A DNA stretch of 64,000 bases from Ulvibacterium sp965228935 (GTDB lineage Bacteria > Bacteroidota > Bacteroidia > Flavobacteriales > Flavobacteriaceae). Of this stretch, positions 1-9,145 are shown piece by piece. The stretch lies in the NCBI RefSeq assembly GCF_965228935.1, contig NZ_OZ245846.1, positions 4,588,001 to 4,652,000 of the forward strand. Direction: 5' to 3'. Position 1 is the first letter of the stretch. Every line of letters starts with the position of its first letter. A model generated the notes under the pieces. That model was not told the origin of the DNA. It made no database searches and was given only the letters and a program-made list of their open reading frames with translations. A program made the position numbers and the translations under genes.

Positions 1-13
1 ATTCATCCCTATT

Positions 14-394
14 ATGAAAAAAATCATAAATACATCAAAAGCTCCTGCCCCTATCGGCCCCTATAATCAAGCAGTACTAAGTGGTGATACCCTGTATATT
101 TCTGGGCAAATCCCTATCGACCCCGGTACCGGGGAATTGGTTAACGGGGATATCGCCAAGGAGACCCATCAATCCATGAAGAATCTGGGTGCCATTTTGG
201 ATGAGGCGGGAATGACTTTTGAAAATGTGGTAAAGACCACTATTTTTTTAAAGGACATGCATCAGTTCAAGGAAGTCAATACCGTATACGGGGCTTACTT
301 TAACGAAGATACCGCTCCGGCCCGCGAAACCGTGGAAGTCGCCAACCTTCCCAAGTTCGTGAACGTTGAGATTTCCATGATAGCCATTAAATAG
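14..394 (+). CDS. ridA: RidA family reactive enamine/imine deaminase
   Basis: Cytosolic RidA (YjgF/YER057c/UK114) protein of 126 residues, the normal family length. It hydrolyses reactive 2-aminoacrylate-type enamines made by PLP enzymes such as threonine dehydratase. Visible family signatures are the N-terminal segment APAPIGPYNQAV, the GDTLYISGQIPIDP strand, the central VVKTTIFLKDM stretch, and the C-terminal PARETVEVANLPK containing the conserved arginine that binds the substrate carboxylate. The ATG at 14 gives a full-length protein, although only 13 bases of upstream sequence are in the window. The gene converges on the sugar kinase, and the two stop regions overlap by 8 bases (387-394). 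Annotation is secure; the preferred substrate cannot be read from sequence. Confidence 0.96.
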   Translation: MKKIINTSKAPAPIGPYNQAVLSGDTLYISGQIPIDPGTGELVNGDIAKETHQSMKNLGAILDEAGMTFENVVKTTIFLKDMHQFKEVNTVYGAYFNEDTAPARETVEVANLPKFVNVEISMIAIK

Positions 395-1238
395 ATTGTT
401 TGTGAAATTCAACAAGTCCATCAATAGGACGTTGCCGAATGACACCCAATACCAAATCGTTCCTTTCAACTACCGCTTTGAGTTCGTCCTCTAAATAATG
501 GGCGATGCTACCTACAAAATGGACAGGAACCTTGGTAGCCAGTTCAAACTGCATAATATGGTTATTTATAAACTGTTGAAATCCTTTGTCAATGACACCC
601 TTACAATAGGGATGGTCCTTATTCTCGACTAAAAACCGTGCAAAAGTAGCCAGATATGTATTGGGATTGGGCTGTTTATACAGGTTTTCCTTAATGACAT
701 CCGGATCCAAGTTGTACTCCGCGGAAAACTTCATGGCCAAATCTTGGGGCATTTTGTGATAATAATAATCACGTATCAGTTTCCTTCCAAAAAAATTACC
801 ACTTCCATCGTCCATGGGAATGTAGCCCAAGGAAACCACCTTTTGAAACATTTGGTGTCCGTCATAATAACTACAATTAGACCCTGTCCCCAAAATGCAA
901 ACAATACCTTGATGCCCCACCTGTGTAGTGGAATAGATTGCGGCAAAAGTGTCCTCCCGTACCTCAGCCTTGGCATTGGGAAAAAACACCTTAAAAATTT
1001 TCTTTAGAAACCGTCGCATACGTTCGGTTCCACATCCGGCACCATAAAAAAAGAGCTGTTTTACCTTATTGCTGTTCTTGGAGAGCTCAAAATTATTGGC
1101 CAACCTATCCTCTATCACTTCACGAGTCAGTACTTCGGGACTAAGTCCCAAAGTCTGGGTAAAAAACACCTGTTCACCCTTGTCATCCAAAGCTATCCAA
1201 TCTGCTTTGGTAGCCCCGCTATCAACTATTACCACCAT
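387..1238 (-). CDS. BadF/BadG-type ATPase, probable N-acetylglucosamine kinase
   Basis: Cytosolic ASKHA-fold kinase of 283 residues. The N-terminus reads VIVDSGATKADW, the phosphate-1 motif of BadF/BcrA-type sugar kinases, and a second phosphate-binding motif appears as ILGTGSNCSYYDG in the middle. In Bacteroidota, proteins of this type and length are usually annotated as N-acetylglucosamine kinases that phosphorylate GlcNAc at C6. That substrate is an inference, though it fits the amino-sugar recycling locus 50 kb further on in the same window. The gene lies downstream of gapA on the same strand but is separated from it by a hairpin terminator, so it may have its own weak promoter or depend on readthrough. 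Its 3' end overlaps ridA convergently. Confidence 0.8.
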   Translation of the reverse strand: MVVIVDSGATKADWIALDDKGEQVFFTQTLGLSPEVLTREVIEDRLANNFELSKNSNKVKQLFFYGAGCGTERMRRFLKKIFKVFFPNAKAEVREDTFAAIYSTTQVGHQGIVCILGTGSNCSYYDGHQMFQKVVSLGYIPMDDGSGNFFGRKLIRDYYYHKMPQDLAMKFSAEYNLDPDVIKENLYKQPNPNTYLATFARFLVENKDHPYCKGVIDKGFQQFINNHIMQFELATKVPVHFVGSIAHYLEDELKAVVERNDLVLGVIRQRPIDGLVEFHKQSI

Positions 1239-1247
1239 ATATATCCC

Positions 1248-1300
1248 CTTTTAAAAAAAGAATCCTGAAAATACACAAAATACGGTATATTTTCAGGAAA
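1248..1300 (-). terminator. Rho-independent terminator after gapA
   Basis: The arms TCCTGAAAATA (1263-1273) and TATTTTCAGGA (1288-1298) are exact reverse complements. On the minus strand the hairpin is followed by a T-rich run (bases 1260 down to about 1253). It sits directly after the gapA stop codon and before the sugar kinase start at 1238. It probably ends the pfkA-gapA transcript and separates expression of the kinase. Confidence 0.75.
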
Positions 1301-1320
1301 ACTTTTTTCTAAATCAAAAC

Positions 1321-2322
1321 TTAAAGACTGTGAACGTGCTGCGCCAAATCTATCAACTTATTGGAATACCCCGCTTCATTATCATACCATGAAACCAGCT
1401 TGAAGAATTTGGAATTCAATTCTATTCCGGCACCGGCATCAAAAATACTGGTACGCGCATCACCCACAAAATCCTGGGAAACCACGGCTTCGTCTGTATA
1501 TCCCAAAATACCGTTGAGCTCTCCCTCGGAAGCCGATTTAAAAGCTTTCTTTATTTCCTCATACGAAGTCTCCTTTTGTAGTTTCGCTGTCAAGTCGACC
1601 ACGGATACGTCTGCAGTTGGTACCCTAAAGGCCATCCCGGTCAACTTACCTTCCAATTCTGGTATTACCTTGGTGACTGCCTTAGCCGCTCCCGTAGAAG
1701 CGGGAATAATGTTCAACAAAGCACTTCTACCTCCGCGATAGTCCTTTTTTGACGGACCGTCAACGGTCATTTGAGTAGCCGTTGTGGCATGCACAGTGGT
1801 CATTAACGCTTCCTCTATGCCAAAATTATCATTAAGGACCTTTGCCAACGGTGCCAGGCAGTTTGTTGTACAAGAAGCATTGGATACAATGGTATCCGAT
1901 GCTTTTACATCCTTATGGTTCACGCCCATGACAAACATGGGGGCATCTTTGGAGGGGGCCGAGATAACTACCTTTTTTGCTCCACCATCAATGTGATATT
2001 GGGCAGTTTCCAAGGTTGTAAAGATGCCGGTACATTCTGCCACGATATCCGCCCCTACTTCGTCCCACTTCAAATTTTTGGGATCTCTTTCCGCAGTAAT
2101 ACGTACGGTCTTACCATCAATTACCAAGTGTCCTCCACTAATTTCAACAGTTCCATCAAATCGTCCATGGACGGAATCGTATTTCAAAAGGTAGGCAAGA
2201 TGCTCTACGTCCAACAGGTCATTGATGGCCACAACATCTACATCATCTCTTTTTACCGTAGATCGCAAAACCAATCTGCCTATTCTACCAAATCCGTTAA
2301 TTCCTATTTTCAAGTTTGACAT
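1321..2322 (-). CDS. gapA: Type I glyceraldehyde-3-phosphate dehydrogenase
   Basis: Glycolytic NAD-dependent enzyme of 333 residues, the standard length. It oxidises glyceraldehyde-3-phosphate to 1,3-bisphosphoglycerate in the cytosol. The N-terminal Rossmann motif is NGFGRIGR (residues 10-16 region), the active-site segment SNASCTTNC places the catalytic cysteine at residue 151, and the C-terminal SWYDNEAGYS motif is intact. Asp35 at the end of the second beta strand suggests preference for NAD over NADP. pfkA lies 23 bases upstream on the same strand, so the two glycolytic genes most likely form an operon. A hairpin terminator follows. Confidence 0.97.
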   Translation of the reverse strand: MSNLKIGINGFGRIGRLVLRSTVKRDDVDVVAINDLLDVEHLAYLLKYDSVHGRFDGTVEISGGHLVIDGKTVRITAERDPKNLKWDEVGADIVAECTGIFTTLETAQYHIDGGAKKVVISAPSKDAPMFVMGVNHKDVKASDTIVSNASCTTNCLAPLAKVLNDNFGIEEALMTTVHATTATQMTVDGPSKKDYRGGRSALLNIIPASTGAAKAVTKVIPELEGKLTGMAFRVPTADVSVVDLTAKLQKETSYEEIKKAFKSASEGELNGILGYTDEAVVSQDFVGDARTSIFDAGAGIELNSKFFKLVSWYDNEAGYSNKLIDLAQHVHSL

Positions 2323-2345
2323 TTTATGTGTTTTTAGATTAAAAA

Positions 2346-3332
2346 TTATGTTGTCATTATTTCAGAGACCCGAATGAGTTCCTTGTCAATTTTTGTGTGT
2401 CCTTTTATTGCCTTGTTTATCGGTGTCAATATAAGTCTATTATCCTGTACACCCACCATAAGACTAGTTTTGCCCTCCAATAAGGATTCCACCGCCTTAA
2501 CCCCCATTCTACTTGCCAATACCCTATCATAGCAGGACGGCGGCCCTCCGCGTTGCATATGTCCCAGGACAGATACCCTTACATCGTAGATCGGTAGATG
2601 CTCCTCTACATACTCCTTAAGTTCAAATACATTCTTCCCGGTCTTATCACCTTCGGCAACTATAACTATACTGGAAGATTTACCGGATTCCTTACTTCGC
2701 TTCAAGGACTCCAAAAGACGATCTAGGCCCAAGTTTTCCTCAGGGATCAAAATTTCCTCCGCACCGGCACCTACCCCGGCATTTAAGGCGATATGCCCTA
2801 CATCCCTTCCCATTACCTCAACAAAAAAGAGACGGTTATGGGAGCTGGCCGTATCCCGAATCTTATCCACGGCCTCAACGACCGTGTTCAAGGCCGTATC
2901 AAAACCTAAGGTAAAGGTAGTACCGAAAATATCATTATCAATGGTACCGGGAATTCCTATGACCGGAAAATCAAATTCTTGGTTGAAAATCATGGCTCCC
3001 GTAAAACTACCATCCCCACCTATTACGACAAAAGCGTCTATCCCTTCTGCCCTAAGCTGTTCATAGGCTTTTTTTCTACCTTCCTTGGTACGAAATGGTT
3101 GGCACCTGGCGGATTTTAAAATGGTACCTCCCTTGTTGATGATATTGTTTACACTACGGGCATCCATGGGTTTAAAGTCACCCTCTATCATCCCTTCATA
3201 GCCCCTATAAATACCTACACAGTCCACCTTCATAAAGGCACAGGTACGTACCACCGACCGAATTGCTGCATTCATTCCCGGTGAATCCCCACCCGAGGTA
3301 AAAACACCGATTTTCTTTATTTCGGAAACCAT
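2346..3332 (-). CDS. pfkA: ATP-dependent 6-phosphofructokinase
   Basis: Cytosolic phosphofructokinase of 328 residues that converts fructose-6-phosphate to fructose-1,6-bisphosphate. The motif TSGGDSPGMNAAIR near the N-terminus binds ATP; the glycine after GGD is typical of ATP-using rather than pyrophosphate-using enzymes. IGGDGSFTGA and the catalytic segment GTIDNDIFGT follow, then VVEAVDKIRDTASSHNR. Length and motifs match the bacterial PfkA group A1. It is the first gene of a probable pfkA-gapA operon. Two overlapping matches to the Bacteroidota -7 element lie on the minus strand just upstream at 3350-3366. Confidence 0.96.
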   Translation of the reverse strand: MVSEIKKIGVFTSGGDSPGMNAAIRSVVRTCAFMKVDCVGIYRGYEGMIEGDFKPMDARSVNNIINKGGTILKSARCQPFRTKEGRKKAYEQLRAEGIDAFVVIGGDGSFTGAMIFNQEFDFPVIGIPGTIDNDIFGTTFTLGFDTALNTVVEAVDKIRDTASSHNRLFFVEVMGRDVGHIALNAGVGAGAEEILIPEENLGLDRLLESLKRSKESGKSSSIVIVAEGDKTGKNVFELKEYVEEHLPIYDVRVSVLGHMQRGGPPSCYDRVLASRMGVKAVESLLEGKTSLMVGVQDNRLILTPINKAIKGHTKIDKELIRVSEIMTT

Positions 3333-3349
3333 CGAAAATTTTAAGCTAG

Positions 3350-3366
3350 CAAAATTAGCAAACTTA
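3350..3366 (-). promoter_or_regulatory. Possible -7 promoter elements of pfkA
   Basis: On the minus strand, positions 3357-3350 read TAATTTTG and 3366-3359 read TAAGTTTG; both fit the Bacteroidota -7 consensus TAnnTTTG. They end 18-27 bases before the pfkA start codon. A clear TTG at the usual -33 distance was not seen, so this is only a partial promoter match. Confidence 0.4.
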
Positions 3367-3488
3367 TTTCAATTTAGGAATTGTTGAAGTCCATATTTTA
3401 GGTAATAAAATGAGCTATATCGTTTTCGTGTATCCCCAATGTTTTCGAAGTTCAAAATACAACATGAGGGCTCTATTCCGTGAGATAT

Positions 3489-6400
3489 TTAACGACGTCC
3501 CTTGCTCTTTGGATAGAACCTTAATAAGCTGTCCTTGCCCATTACCGAACTTGGCAATTCCTCCGTACTAGGGAATCTGTTTTCCTGAGTTTCCGTTTTG
3601 CCCACCACTCTTCTAAAGAGTTCCTTGAAACTGTTGAAATCAACCTCGTAGGAAAGACCTGCACCTTGGGTATAACCCTGTCTCTGGGCAAAAAATTCCT
3701 GGATTTCATTCTCCCTGTTAAAGAATTTGGCACTCAGAGTGCCTTCCTCGTTAAGCAGCAATTGAATTTCAAAGTCGCCGGCGACTACGGTTTCACTTGC
3801 CCCGCCCACAGGTACCCCTACCCTTCCATTGAACAAAATCCTATCGCTTATTTGGGTAGAAACCGTCACCCCTATCCTATTTTCAGTTTGTACATCGGCA
3901 TTTCTATCCAACACTCCTTGCTCATAAGAAAGCCCGAGATTAAATTTATCGTTTTCACCACCCAGGACCTGATTCAACAGTCCGGAGGCCGATTGTAATA
4001 AATTGCCCGTAACCGCCTGTCGGTTTATTCCACTCTGATCACTTACAAAGGAGCCCTGGGCCAATAAAAAGAGTGCATTTCTTTCTTCCACCGTCGGATC
4101 TTGCAATCGGTATTCCAATTCGGACTGGACAATGGTATTGGTTCCGGGAAACTCTACATTGAACTCAATATCCGGACTTTCCAATTCTCCGGTCAGTTTG
4201 GTTACCACTTGTGTTGGGATGCGCCTGGTGTATCCCGGATCATCCAATAAGGGGGCAGGATTGGCATTCAAGGAATATACCGCTTCAAGCTGCAATTGCG
4301 CCTCTAAAGGTTCCCTATCCCATATGATGGTTCCACCGGGCCTAACCGTAAAAGTTTTGTCTATTATCCCGCCAAAACGATAGTTGTACTCCCCAGTCAC
4401 TACCACAAAATCCCCGAACATTTCAAATTTCCCCCGGGTATTGATACGTATCAGCAAAATACCTTCCCCGGTTCCTTTAAGTGAACTTCCGGTCTTACGG
4501 TCGGTTACAATTTCAACCTCGGCATCCGGGGTTACTACGAGGTCAAATTCCAACTCCAATCCTTCAAAATCCTCTAAAATACGTTGTTCCTCTATGGTTT
4601 TTATACTGTTGCGTTCTATAAAATTTATAAAGGAGTAATCACCTACGGAGGCCACATCGCTCAGCGGTATTTTAAGGGAAGTGCCCTCGGCCGTCTCGGC
4701 ATCCACTTTTATGGTCAAGGCATTGGTAGGGCCAAAAATTCTGCCCTGCCCATTTATGAAGCCTGTGCCGTAATAGAGTACTTCTTCCTCAAATGCGGTG
4801 TCCAAAATCAAAAAGGGATTATTATTGGTATCGATATCCAGATCCAAGAACCAATCCTCGAAATAGCGATGGGTAATGGTACCGTCCAAGACCGCTTTTG
4901 TTCTTTTTGTTACATCGGTAATACGGATTTGGTCAAAATCAAAAGTCTGGTCCCGTAAGTCTACCCTGGAATTGGGGGCAAAGCTATAATCCACATTTAG
5001 ATAAGGAATGGCCAGACCTGCATTATCCAAAGTAAGAATACCACTGAATTCCGGATTATCCACTGCCCCCCTTATCCTGGCACTACCACTTAAATCGCCC
5101 CGGATATTGGTAATGACATCCTCTCCCAACGGGCTAAAAGGTTCAAGGTCCAGTTCATTGAAATTTACCAAAAGATTGGCCTGGGGAATCTCTCCTTCAT
5201 TTTTGATGTTCCCTACGATACCCAATTTCTCAATGCCGTTATCCGTAATCTGGGAATTGACCACAAAATCGGTCAAATCCCTGTTACCGACTATCCCAAT
5301 GGTAAGGTCTCCCATTCGCATATCATTAATCGCAAAATCGGCAATGGCCAAGTTGGAAGACGGAAGATAGACATCATCTTTCTGTAGTACATTAAGTGTC
5401 CCGTTTACTTCACCTTGAAGTTTTAGGCTATCTATTGAAGGGGTAATCTTGTTTAGGGAAACGATCTTAAATTGAAGTTCCAGATCCTTATAGGTAGAGT
5501 CCGCCAGCTGGCCTTTAAGGCGTATTTGTTCCTGCTCATCATTGTTCATCACAATTTCCTCGATCCATATACTGTCCAAGGTCCGATTGAGGATAACCTT
5601 ATTCTGGCGATTTCCGTCCTTGTTCAGAATCCATTGATTTCCCTTAAAACTTACATCCGATGTCTTTAGGCCGATAACGGACTTGTTTTCTTGATTGAAG
5701 GTGTGATAAAAATTCAGGTTATAACTATCATCAAATTCACTACCTCCCTTAAACTCCGTTCTAAAAAATAGGGTGTCCTTTAAGGTGGTATTGATAAGGC
5801 TAAAATCCTTTACATCATAATAATTTGTTGAAAGATCGGCCACTGAGACATAGGTATTGAACAAAGGATTCTTATTGTCGATCTTTATGTCAATACTGTC
5901 CGCAACGTTGCCATAGGCCTGTATTTTGGGCGATTTGAAGTTCAACTTAAAATCACCTTTGTCCGCAATTATATTTCCCCGTATGAAAGTATTCGGATCA
6001 AATTGGACCTCAGGGAAAAAAACATCCACGATTTTGTTGTAGATCTTAAAATTAAAGGACATGGTCTGTCCTTCGGAAATCTCAAAAGGTCTGTAATTGG
6101 TATAGATGCTTCCAATAGAATTTTGCATTAACCTACCGAGTTCTTTTACCTTAAAATTACCTTTCATATATCCCGTAATGATATCCGGAGAATTTATATC
6201 GATTACCCTAATGGAATCATTTTCGAAAGTGGAGGAAACCTTAAAATCATCGAAATAATAGGTGTCGTTCTTATTCTGAAAAATGGTTTTGGTGAACTTA
6301 ATGTCGCCTACCAAATTGTCCAGGGAATTCCCGGTAACGTCCATGTTTACATTGCCCTTAAAAATGGATATGCTATCATTTATGAAGTTCAACTTTTTGA

Positions 6401-7919
6401 GGTCCGCGTAATCTACGGAGGCGATAAAATTGAAATTGTTACGTTCTTCACCAAAATCGGCCAATCCCTTGAAGTTAAATTGCAGGTTCTCATCATTGCT
6501 TACCAGGGTACCATCGAACAGTTGCTCTTTTAGAATTCCGGACACCTTAATATCCTTGTAATCATATCCATTGAAGTTCACGGAATAAATTTGGCCTATT
6601 ACTTCCGTATTTATGTCCTGGACAAAACCCTGTCCCTCGACATTAAAATCCAAAGTTGTTTTTCCTAACTTCCTATCGTCCAGAAAGTCACCCAGGTCAA
6701 AATCGATCAGGGATACAAAACCTTCATAGGTCGCATTGTCAATATTGTTGACATTGGTCAATTCCAGATCGGTATAGCTACTTCCAATGGCCGTGTTGAT
6801 GTTAACCTTGGCATCTATGGAAGTTTCCGTAATATCGGCCTCTCCGCGAATAGTAAACTGCCCCAATTTTTGGAATAGGGAGGGTATTGATTTACCAAGG
6901 ATATTGGGCATTAACGACCGTAATTCATAATAGCTGCTCGTTACGTTCTTCATATTTGCTTGCATAGAAAACGGTTCCGACCTACTGAAAAGATTCTTGA
7001 AATTAAAATCTCCACGAATGCCCGTGTTATCGGATTGCAAGAAGAGCTGTTCCGCATTCAAATCATTTAGGACCCCATTGAACGAGGAGGAAAAAATCAC
7101 CTCCTTTTCCTTTCCAAATTGATCGTATAATTGATTTATTTCGTTAAAGGCAACCTTGGAGTCCTGAAAGTCGGCTACGAGGTTCACTTTGTTCGTGAAA
7201 TCCGCAAAATCCTTTCGTTCGTAGTTAAAGACCAAATTTCCCTTTAAGTCGGATCCGGGCGTTTTTATCCGAAGGGAGTCAAAACGCATTTGTTGTTTGG
7301 TATATTTAAAGATGGTAGCCAATTTTTCCACTTCCAAGTTCCTCTTGCTCCTAAAAGATAGGGCCTCAATTTCTGTAGTCACCTCAGGCCCCAGAATTTG
7401 AAACTCGGAAGCCGATATATTCAAATCCTTAAAATCAAGGATTTCTAGCGTTTCGGTATTTTCATCTATAAGCCTAAAATTGCTTTGGGAAATCTCCACA
7501 TCGGAAGAAGAGAAAAAAAATGGCGGCGTTCCCGGTTTTCGTGGTTTGCCATCATCCAGCTTATCGATAAAGACTTCCAAATTAGTATTCCTTTCACCTT
7601 TGTAAGTCCTTAGCTTAAAATTCAATCGTTCCATATCTATTTCGCCAAATTCCAATTTGCCATTGGCCAAATTTCTGATACTTAGGATGGAAGTGGTAAG
7701 CTCATCAATAAAAAAAAGGGTATCCTTTCTATAGTCCTCAACATAAACATTCCGCAATGAGGTATCCCAAGAGATTAGCGAAACCCTAAGACGGTCTATA
7801 TCGATATTGGTTCCAAATTCATTGTTTATGGTAGTTGTGGCGTACTTGGCAAAACGAGTCTGGACCACGGGCAAGGAAAGGATTATGGTGCCCAAGATGC
7901 ATATTAAAAGAAACACCAA
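3489..7919 (-). CDS. TamB-like translocation/assembly module protein
   Basis: Very large envelope protein (1,476 residues from the TTG at 7919). An N-terminal hydrophobic helix (VFLLICILGTIILSLPV) anchors it in the inner membrane. A long repetitive beta-rich region follows, of the type that forms a periplasmic groove in AsmA/TamB proteins. The C-terminal ~300 residues carry the DUF490 features typical of TamB, such as GRIFGPTNALTIKVDAETAEG and FGDFVVVTGEYNYRFGG. TamB-type proteins help outer-membrane protein assembly or lipid transport to the outer membrane. Oddity: no ATG, GTG or TTG exists upstream of 7919 in this frame, yet the frame stays open further upstream and encodes a basic KKLRKILIR stretch typical of these N-termini, so the true start may be a rare codon (ATC at 7955 or CTG at 7946). 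Confidence 0.85.
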   Translation of the reverse strand: MVFLLICILGTIILSLPVVQTRFAKYATTTINNEFGTNIDIDRLRVSLISWDTSLRNVYVEDYRKDTLFFIDELTTSILSIRNLANGKLEFGEIDMERLNFKLRTYKGERNTNLEVFIDKLDDGKPRKPGTPPFFFSSSDVEISQSNFRLIDENTETLEILDFKDLNISASEFQILGPEVTTEIEALSFRSKRNLEVEKLATIFKYTKQQMRFDSLRIKTPGSDLKGNLVFNYERKDFADFTNKVNLVADFQDSKVAFNEINQLYDQFGKEKEVIFSSSFNGVLNDLNAEQLFLQSDNTGIRGDFNFKNLFSRSEPFSMQANMKNVTSSYYELRSLMPNILGKSIPSLFQKLGQFTIRGEADITETSIDAKVNINTAIGSSYTDLELTNVNNIDNATYEGFVSLIDFDLGDFLDDRKLGKTTLDFNVEGQGFVQDINTEVIGQIYSVNFNGYDYKDIKVSGILKEQLFDGTLVSNDENLQFNFKGLADFGEERNNFNFIASVDYADLKKLNFINDSISIFKGNVNMDVTGNSLDNLVGDIKFTKTIFQNKNDTYYFDDFKVSSTFENDSIRVIDINSPDIITGYMKGNFKVKELGRLMQNSIGSIYTNYRPFEISEGQTMSFNFKIYNKIVDVFFPEVQFDPNTFIRGNIIADKGDFKLNFKSPKIQAYGNVADSIDIKIDNKNPLFNTYVSVADLSTNYYDVKDFSLINTTLKDTLFFRTEFKGGSEFDDSYNLNFYHTFNQENKSVIGLKTSDVSFKGNQWILNKDGNRQNKVILNRTLDSIWIEEIVMNNDEQEQIRLKGQLADSTYKDLELQFKIVSLNKITPSIDSLKLQGEVNGTLNVLQKDDVYLPSSNLAIADFAINDMRMGDLTIGIVGNRDLTDFVVNSQITDNGIEKLGIVGNIKNEGEIPQANLLVNFNELDLEPFSPLGEDVITNIRGDLSGSARIRGAVDNPEFSGILTLDNAGLAIPYLNVDYSFAPNSRVDLRDQTFDFDQIRITDVTKRTKAVLDGTITHRYFEDWFLDLDIDTNNNPFLILDTAFEEEVLYYGTGFINGQGRIFGPTNALTIKVDAETAEGTSLKIPLSDVASVGDYSFINFIERNSIKTIEEQRILEDFEGLELEFDLVVTPDAEVEIVTDRKTGSSLKGTGEGILLIRINTRGKFEMFGDFVVVTGEYNYRFGGIIDKTFTVRPGGTIIWDREPLEAQLQLEAVYSLNANPAPLLDDPGYTRRIPTQVVTKLTGELESPDIEFNVEFPGTNTIVQSELEYRLQDPTVEERNALFLLAQGSFVSDQSGINRQAVTGNLLQSASGLLNQVLGGENDKFNLGLSYEQGVLDRNADVQTENRIGVTVSTQISDRILFNGRVGVPVGGASETVVAGDFEIQLLLNEEGTLSAKFFNRENEIQEFFAQRQGYTQGAGLSYEVDFNSFKELFRRVVGKTETQENRFPSTEELPSSVMGKDSLLRFYPKSKGRR

Positions 7920-7946
7920 AAGAATCCTGATCAGTATTTTCCTCAG

Positions 7947-7977
7947 TTTTTTGATAGGGCTTTATGTTTTACCTTTG
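7947..7977 (+). promoter_or_regulatory. Probable tsaD promoter (TTG / TAnnTTTG)
   Basis: A -7 element TACCTTTG spans 7970-7977, an exact match to TAnnTTTG. A TTTTG run ends at 7953, leaving a 16-base spacer, slightly short of the usual 17-23. Transcription would start about 7981-7986, which is downstream of the GTG at 7977 and therefore favours the GTG at 8004 as the tsaD start. Confidence 0.5.
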
Positions 7978-8003
7978 TGTATCCAATTTTTGTTCCAAAC
8001 CGG

Positions 8004-9026
8004 GTGGAAAACAAAACTATTTATATTCTGGCCATTGAATCCTCCTGTGATGATACTTCGGCAGCGGTACTGCAGAACAAAAAGGTACTCAGCAATATTG
8101 TGGCCTCTCAAAAAATACATCAGGAATACGGGGGTGTCGTTCCCGAACTTGCCTCCCGGGCACACCAGCAGAACATTGTTCCCGTTGTGCACCAGGCATT
8201 AATGAGAGCAAATATCGACAAAAAACTACTATCGGCCATAGCATTTACTCGCGGGCCTGGACTATTGGGGTCTTTATTGGTGGGCACTTCCTTTGCCAAG
8301 TCCCTAGCTTTAGGGCTGCATATTCCCCTTATTGAGGTCAACCATATGCAAGCCCATATTTTGGCCCATTTTATAGAAGGGCAGGATTACCGCTATCCCA
8401 GCTTTCCTTTTCTAGCATTGACCCTTAGCGGAGGGCATACCCAAATTGTAATGGTCAAAAATTATTTTGATATGGAAATTTTGGGTGAGACTTTGGATGA
8501 TGCCGTTGGTGAAACTTTTGATAAAGCCGCAAAAATATTGGGGTTACCTTATCCCGGGGGGCCTTTGATCGATACATATGCCCAACAGGGAAACCCTAAG
8601 GCCTTCCCATTTCCCAAGCCAAAGGTGGACGGACTTAACTTTAGCTTCAGTGGATTAAAAACCAGCATTTTGTATTTTGTCCAAAAGGAAGCAAAGGCAA
8701 ATCCCGATTTTGTATTGGAAAACCGAAATGATATTTGCGCTTCCATACAGCATACCATCGTTAACATTTTAATGGATAAAATAAAAGAAGCCGTTAGGCG
8801 TACAGGAGTGACACAAATTGCCATCGGAGGCGGGGTTTCGGCCAATTCGGGAATACGAAATGCCCTGAAAGCAGCGGAAAGGAAGTATGGTTGGCATACG
8901 TATTTACCCAAACTCGAATATTGTACGGACAATGCCGCAATGATTGGAATAACGGGCTATTTTAAGTTTTTGGAAAATAGACTTACCGATCAAAAGATAT
9001 CCGCCCAGGCGAGATATAAACTATAA
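8004..9026 (+). CDS. tsaD: tRNA N6-adenosine threonylcarbamoyltransferase TsaD
   Basis: Cytosolic ASKHA-fold enzyme that, with TsaB and TsaE, transfers the threonylcarbamoyl group to A37 of ANN-decoding tRNAs. Motifs are YILAIESSCDDTSAAVL at the N-terminus, the metal-binding HMQAHILAH, SGGHTQIV, and the C-terminal IGGGVSANSGIR and CTDNAAM. The frame is open from a GTG at 7977, but a -7 promoter element ends exactly there, so I chose the in-frame GTG at 8004. This start gives 340 residues, the normal size, beginning ENKTIYILA. No ATG is available. The gene is divergent from the TamB-like gene, with a short shared control region. Confidence 0.95.
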   Translation: MENKTIYILAIESSCDDTSAAVLQNKKVLSNIVASQKIHQEYGGVVPELASRAHQQNIVPVVHQALMRANIDKKLLSAIAFTRGPGLLGSLLVGTSFAKSLALGLHIPLIEVNHMQAHILAHFIEGQDYRYPSFPFLALTLSGGHTQIVMVKNYFDMEILGETLDDAVGETFDKAAKILGLPYPGGPLIDTYAQQGNPKAFPFPKPKVDGLNFSFSGLKTSILYFVQKEAKANPDFVLENRNDICASIQHTIVNILMDKIKEAVRRTGVTQIAIGGGVSANSGIRNALKAAERKYGWHTYLPKLEYCTDNAAMIGITGYFKFLENRLTDQKISAQARYKL

Positions 9027-9145
9027 ATTTGAATGTATTTGATTAAAGGTCAAGAAAATTGTTCATCACCAAAAGTATTTGGTCTTGATCAGACCCAAAA
9101 ATATCTCAAGAAGATTGACCATTTCCTAACCTCAAACTGGATTGT

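Noticed and set aside
1915..2319. 134-codon open frame on the plus strand
   Set aside because: Lies wholly opposite gapA, whose active-site and NAD-binding motifs are unmistakable. The translation has no recognisable features.
9078..9100. Hairpin GGTCT...AGACC between tsaD and rsmE considered as a terminator
   Set aside because: It is followed by A residues instead of a T run on the plus strand, and the next gene is probably co-transcribed.
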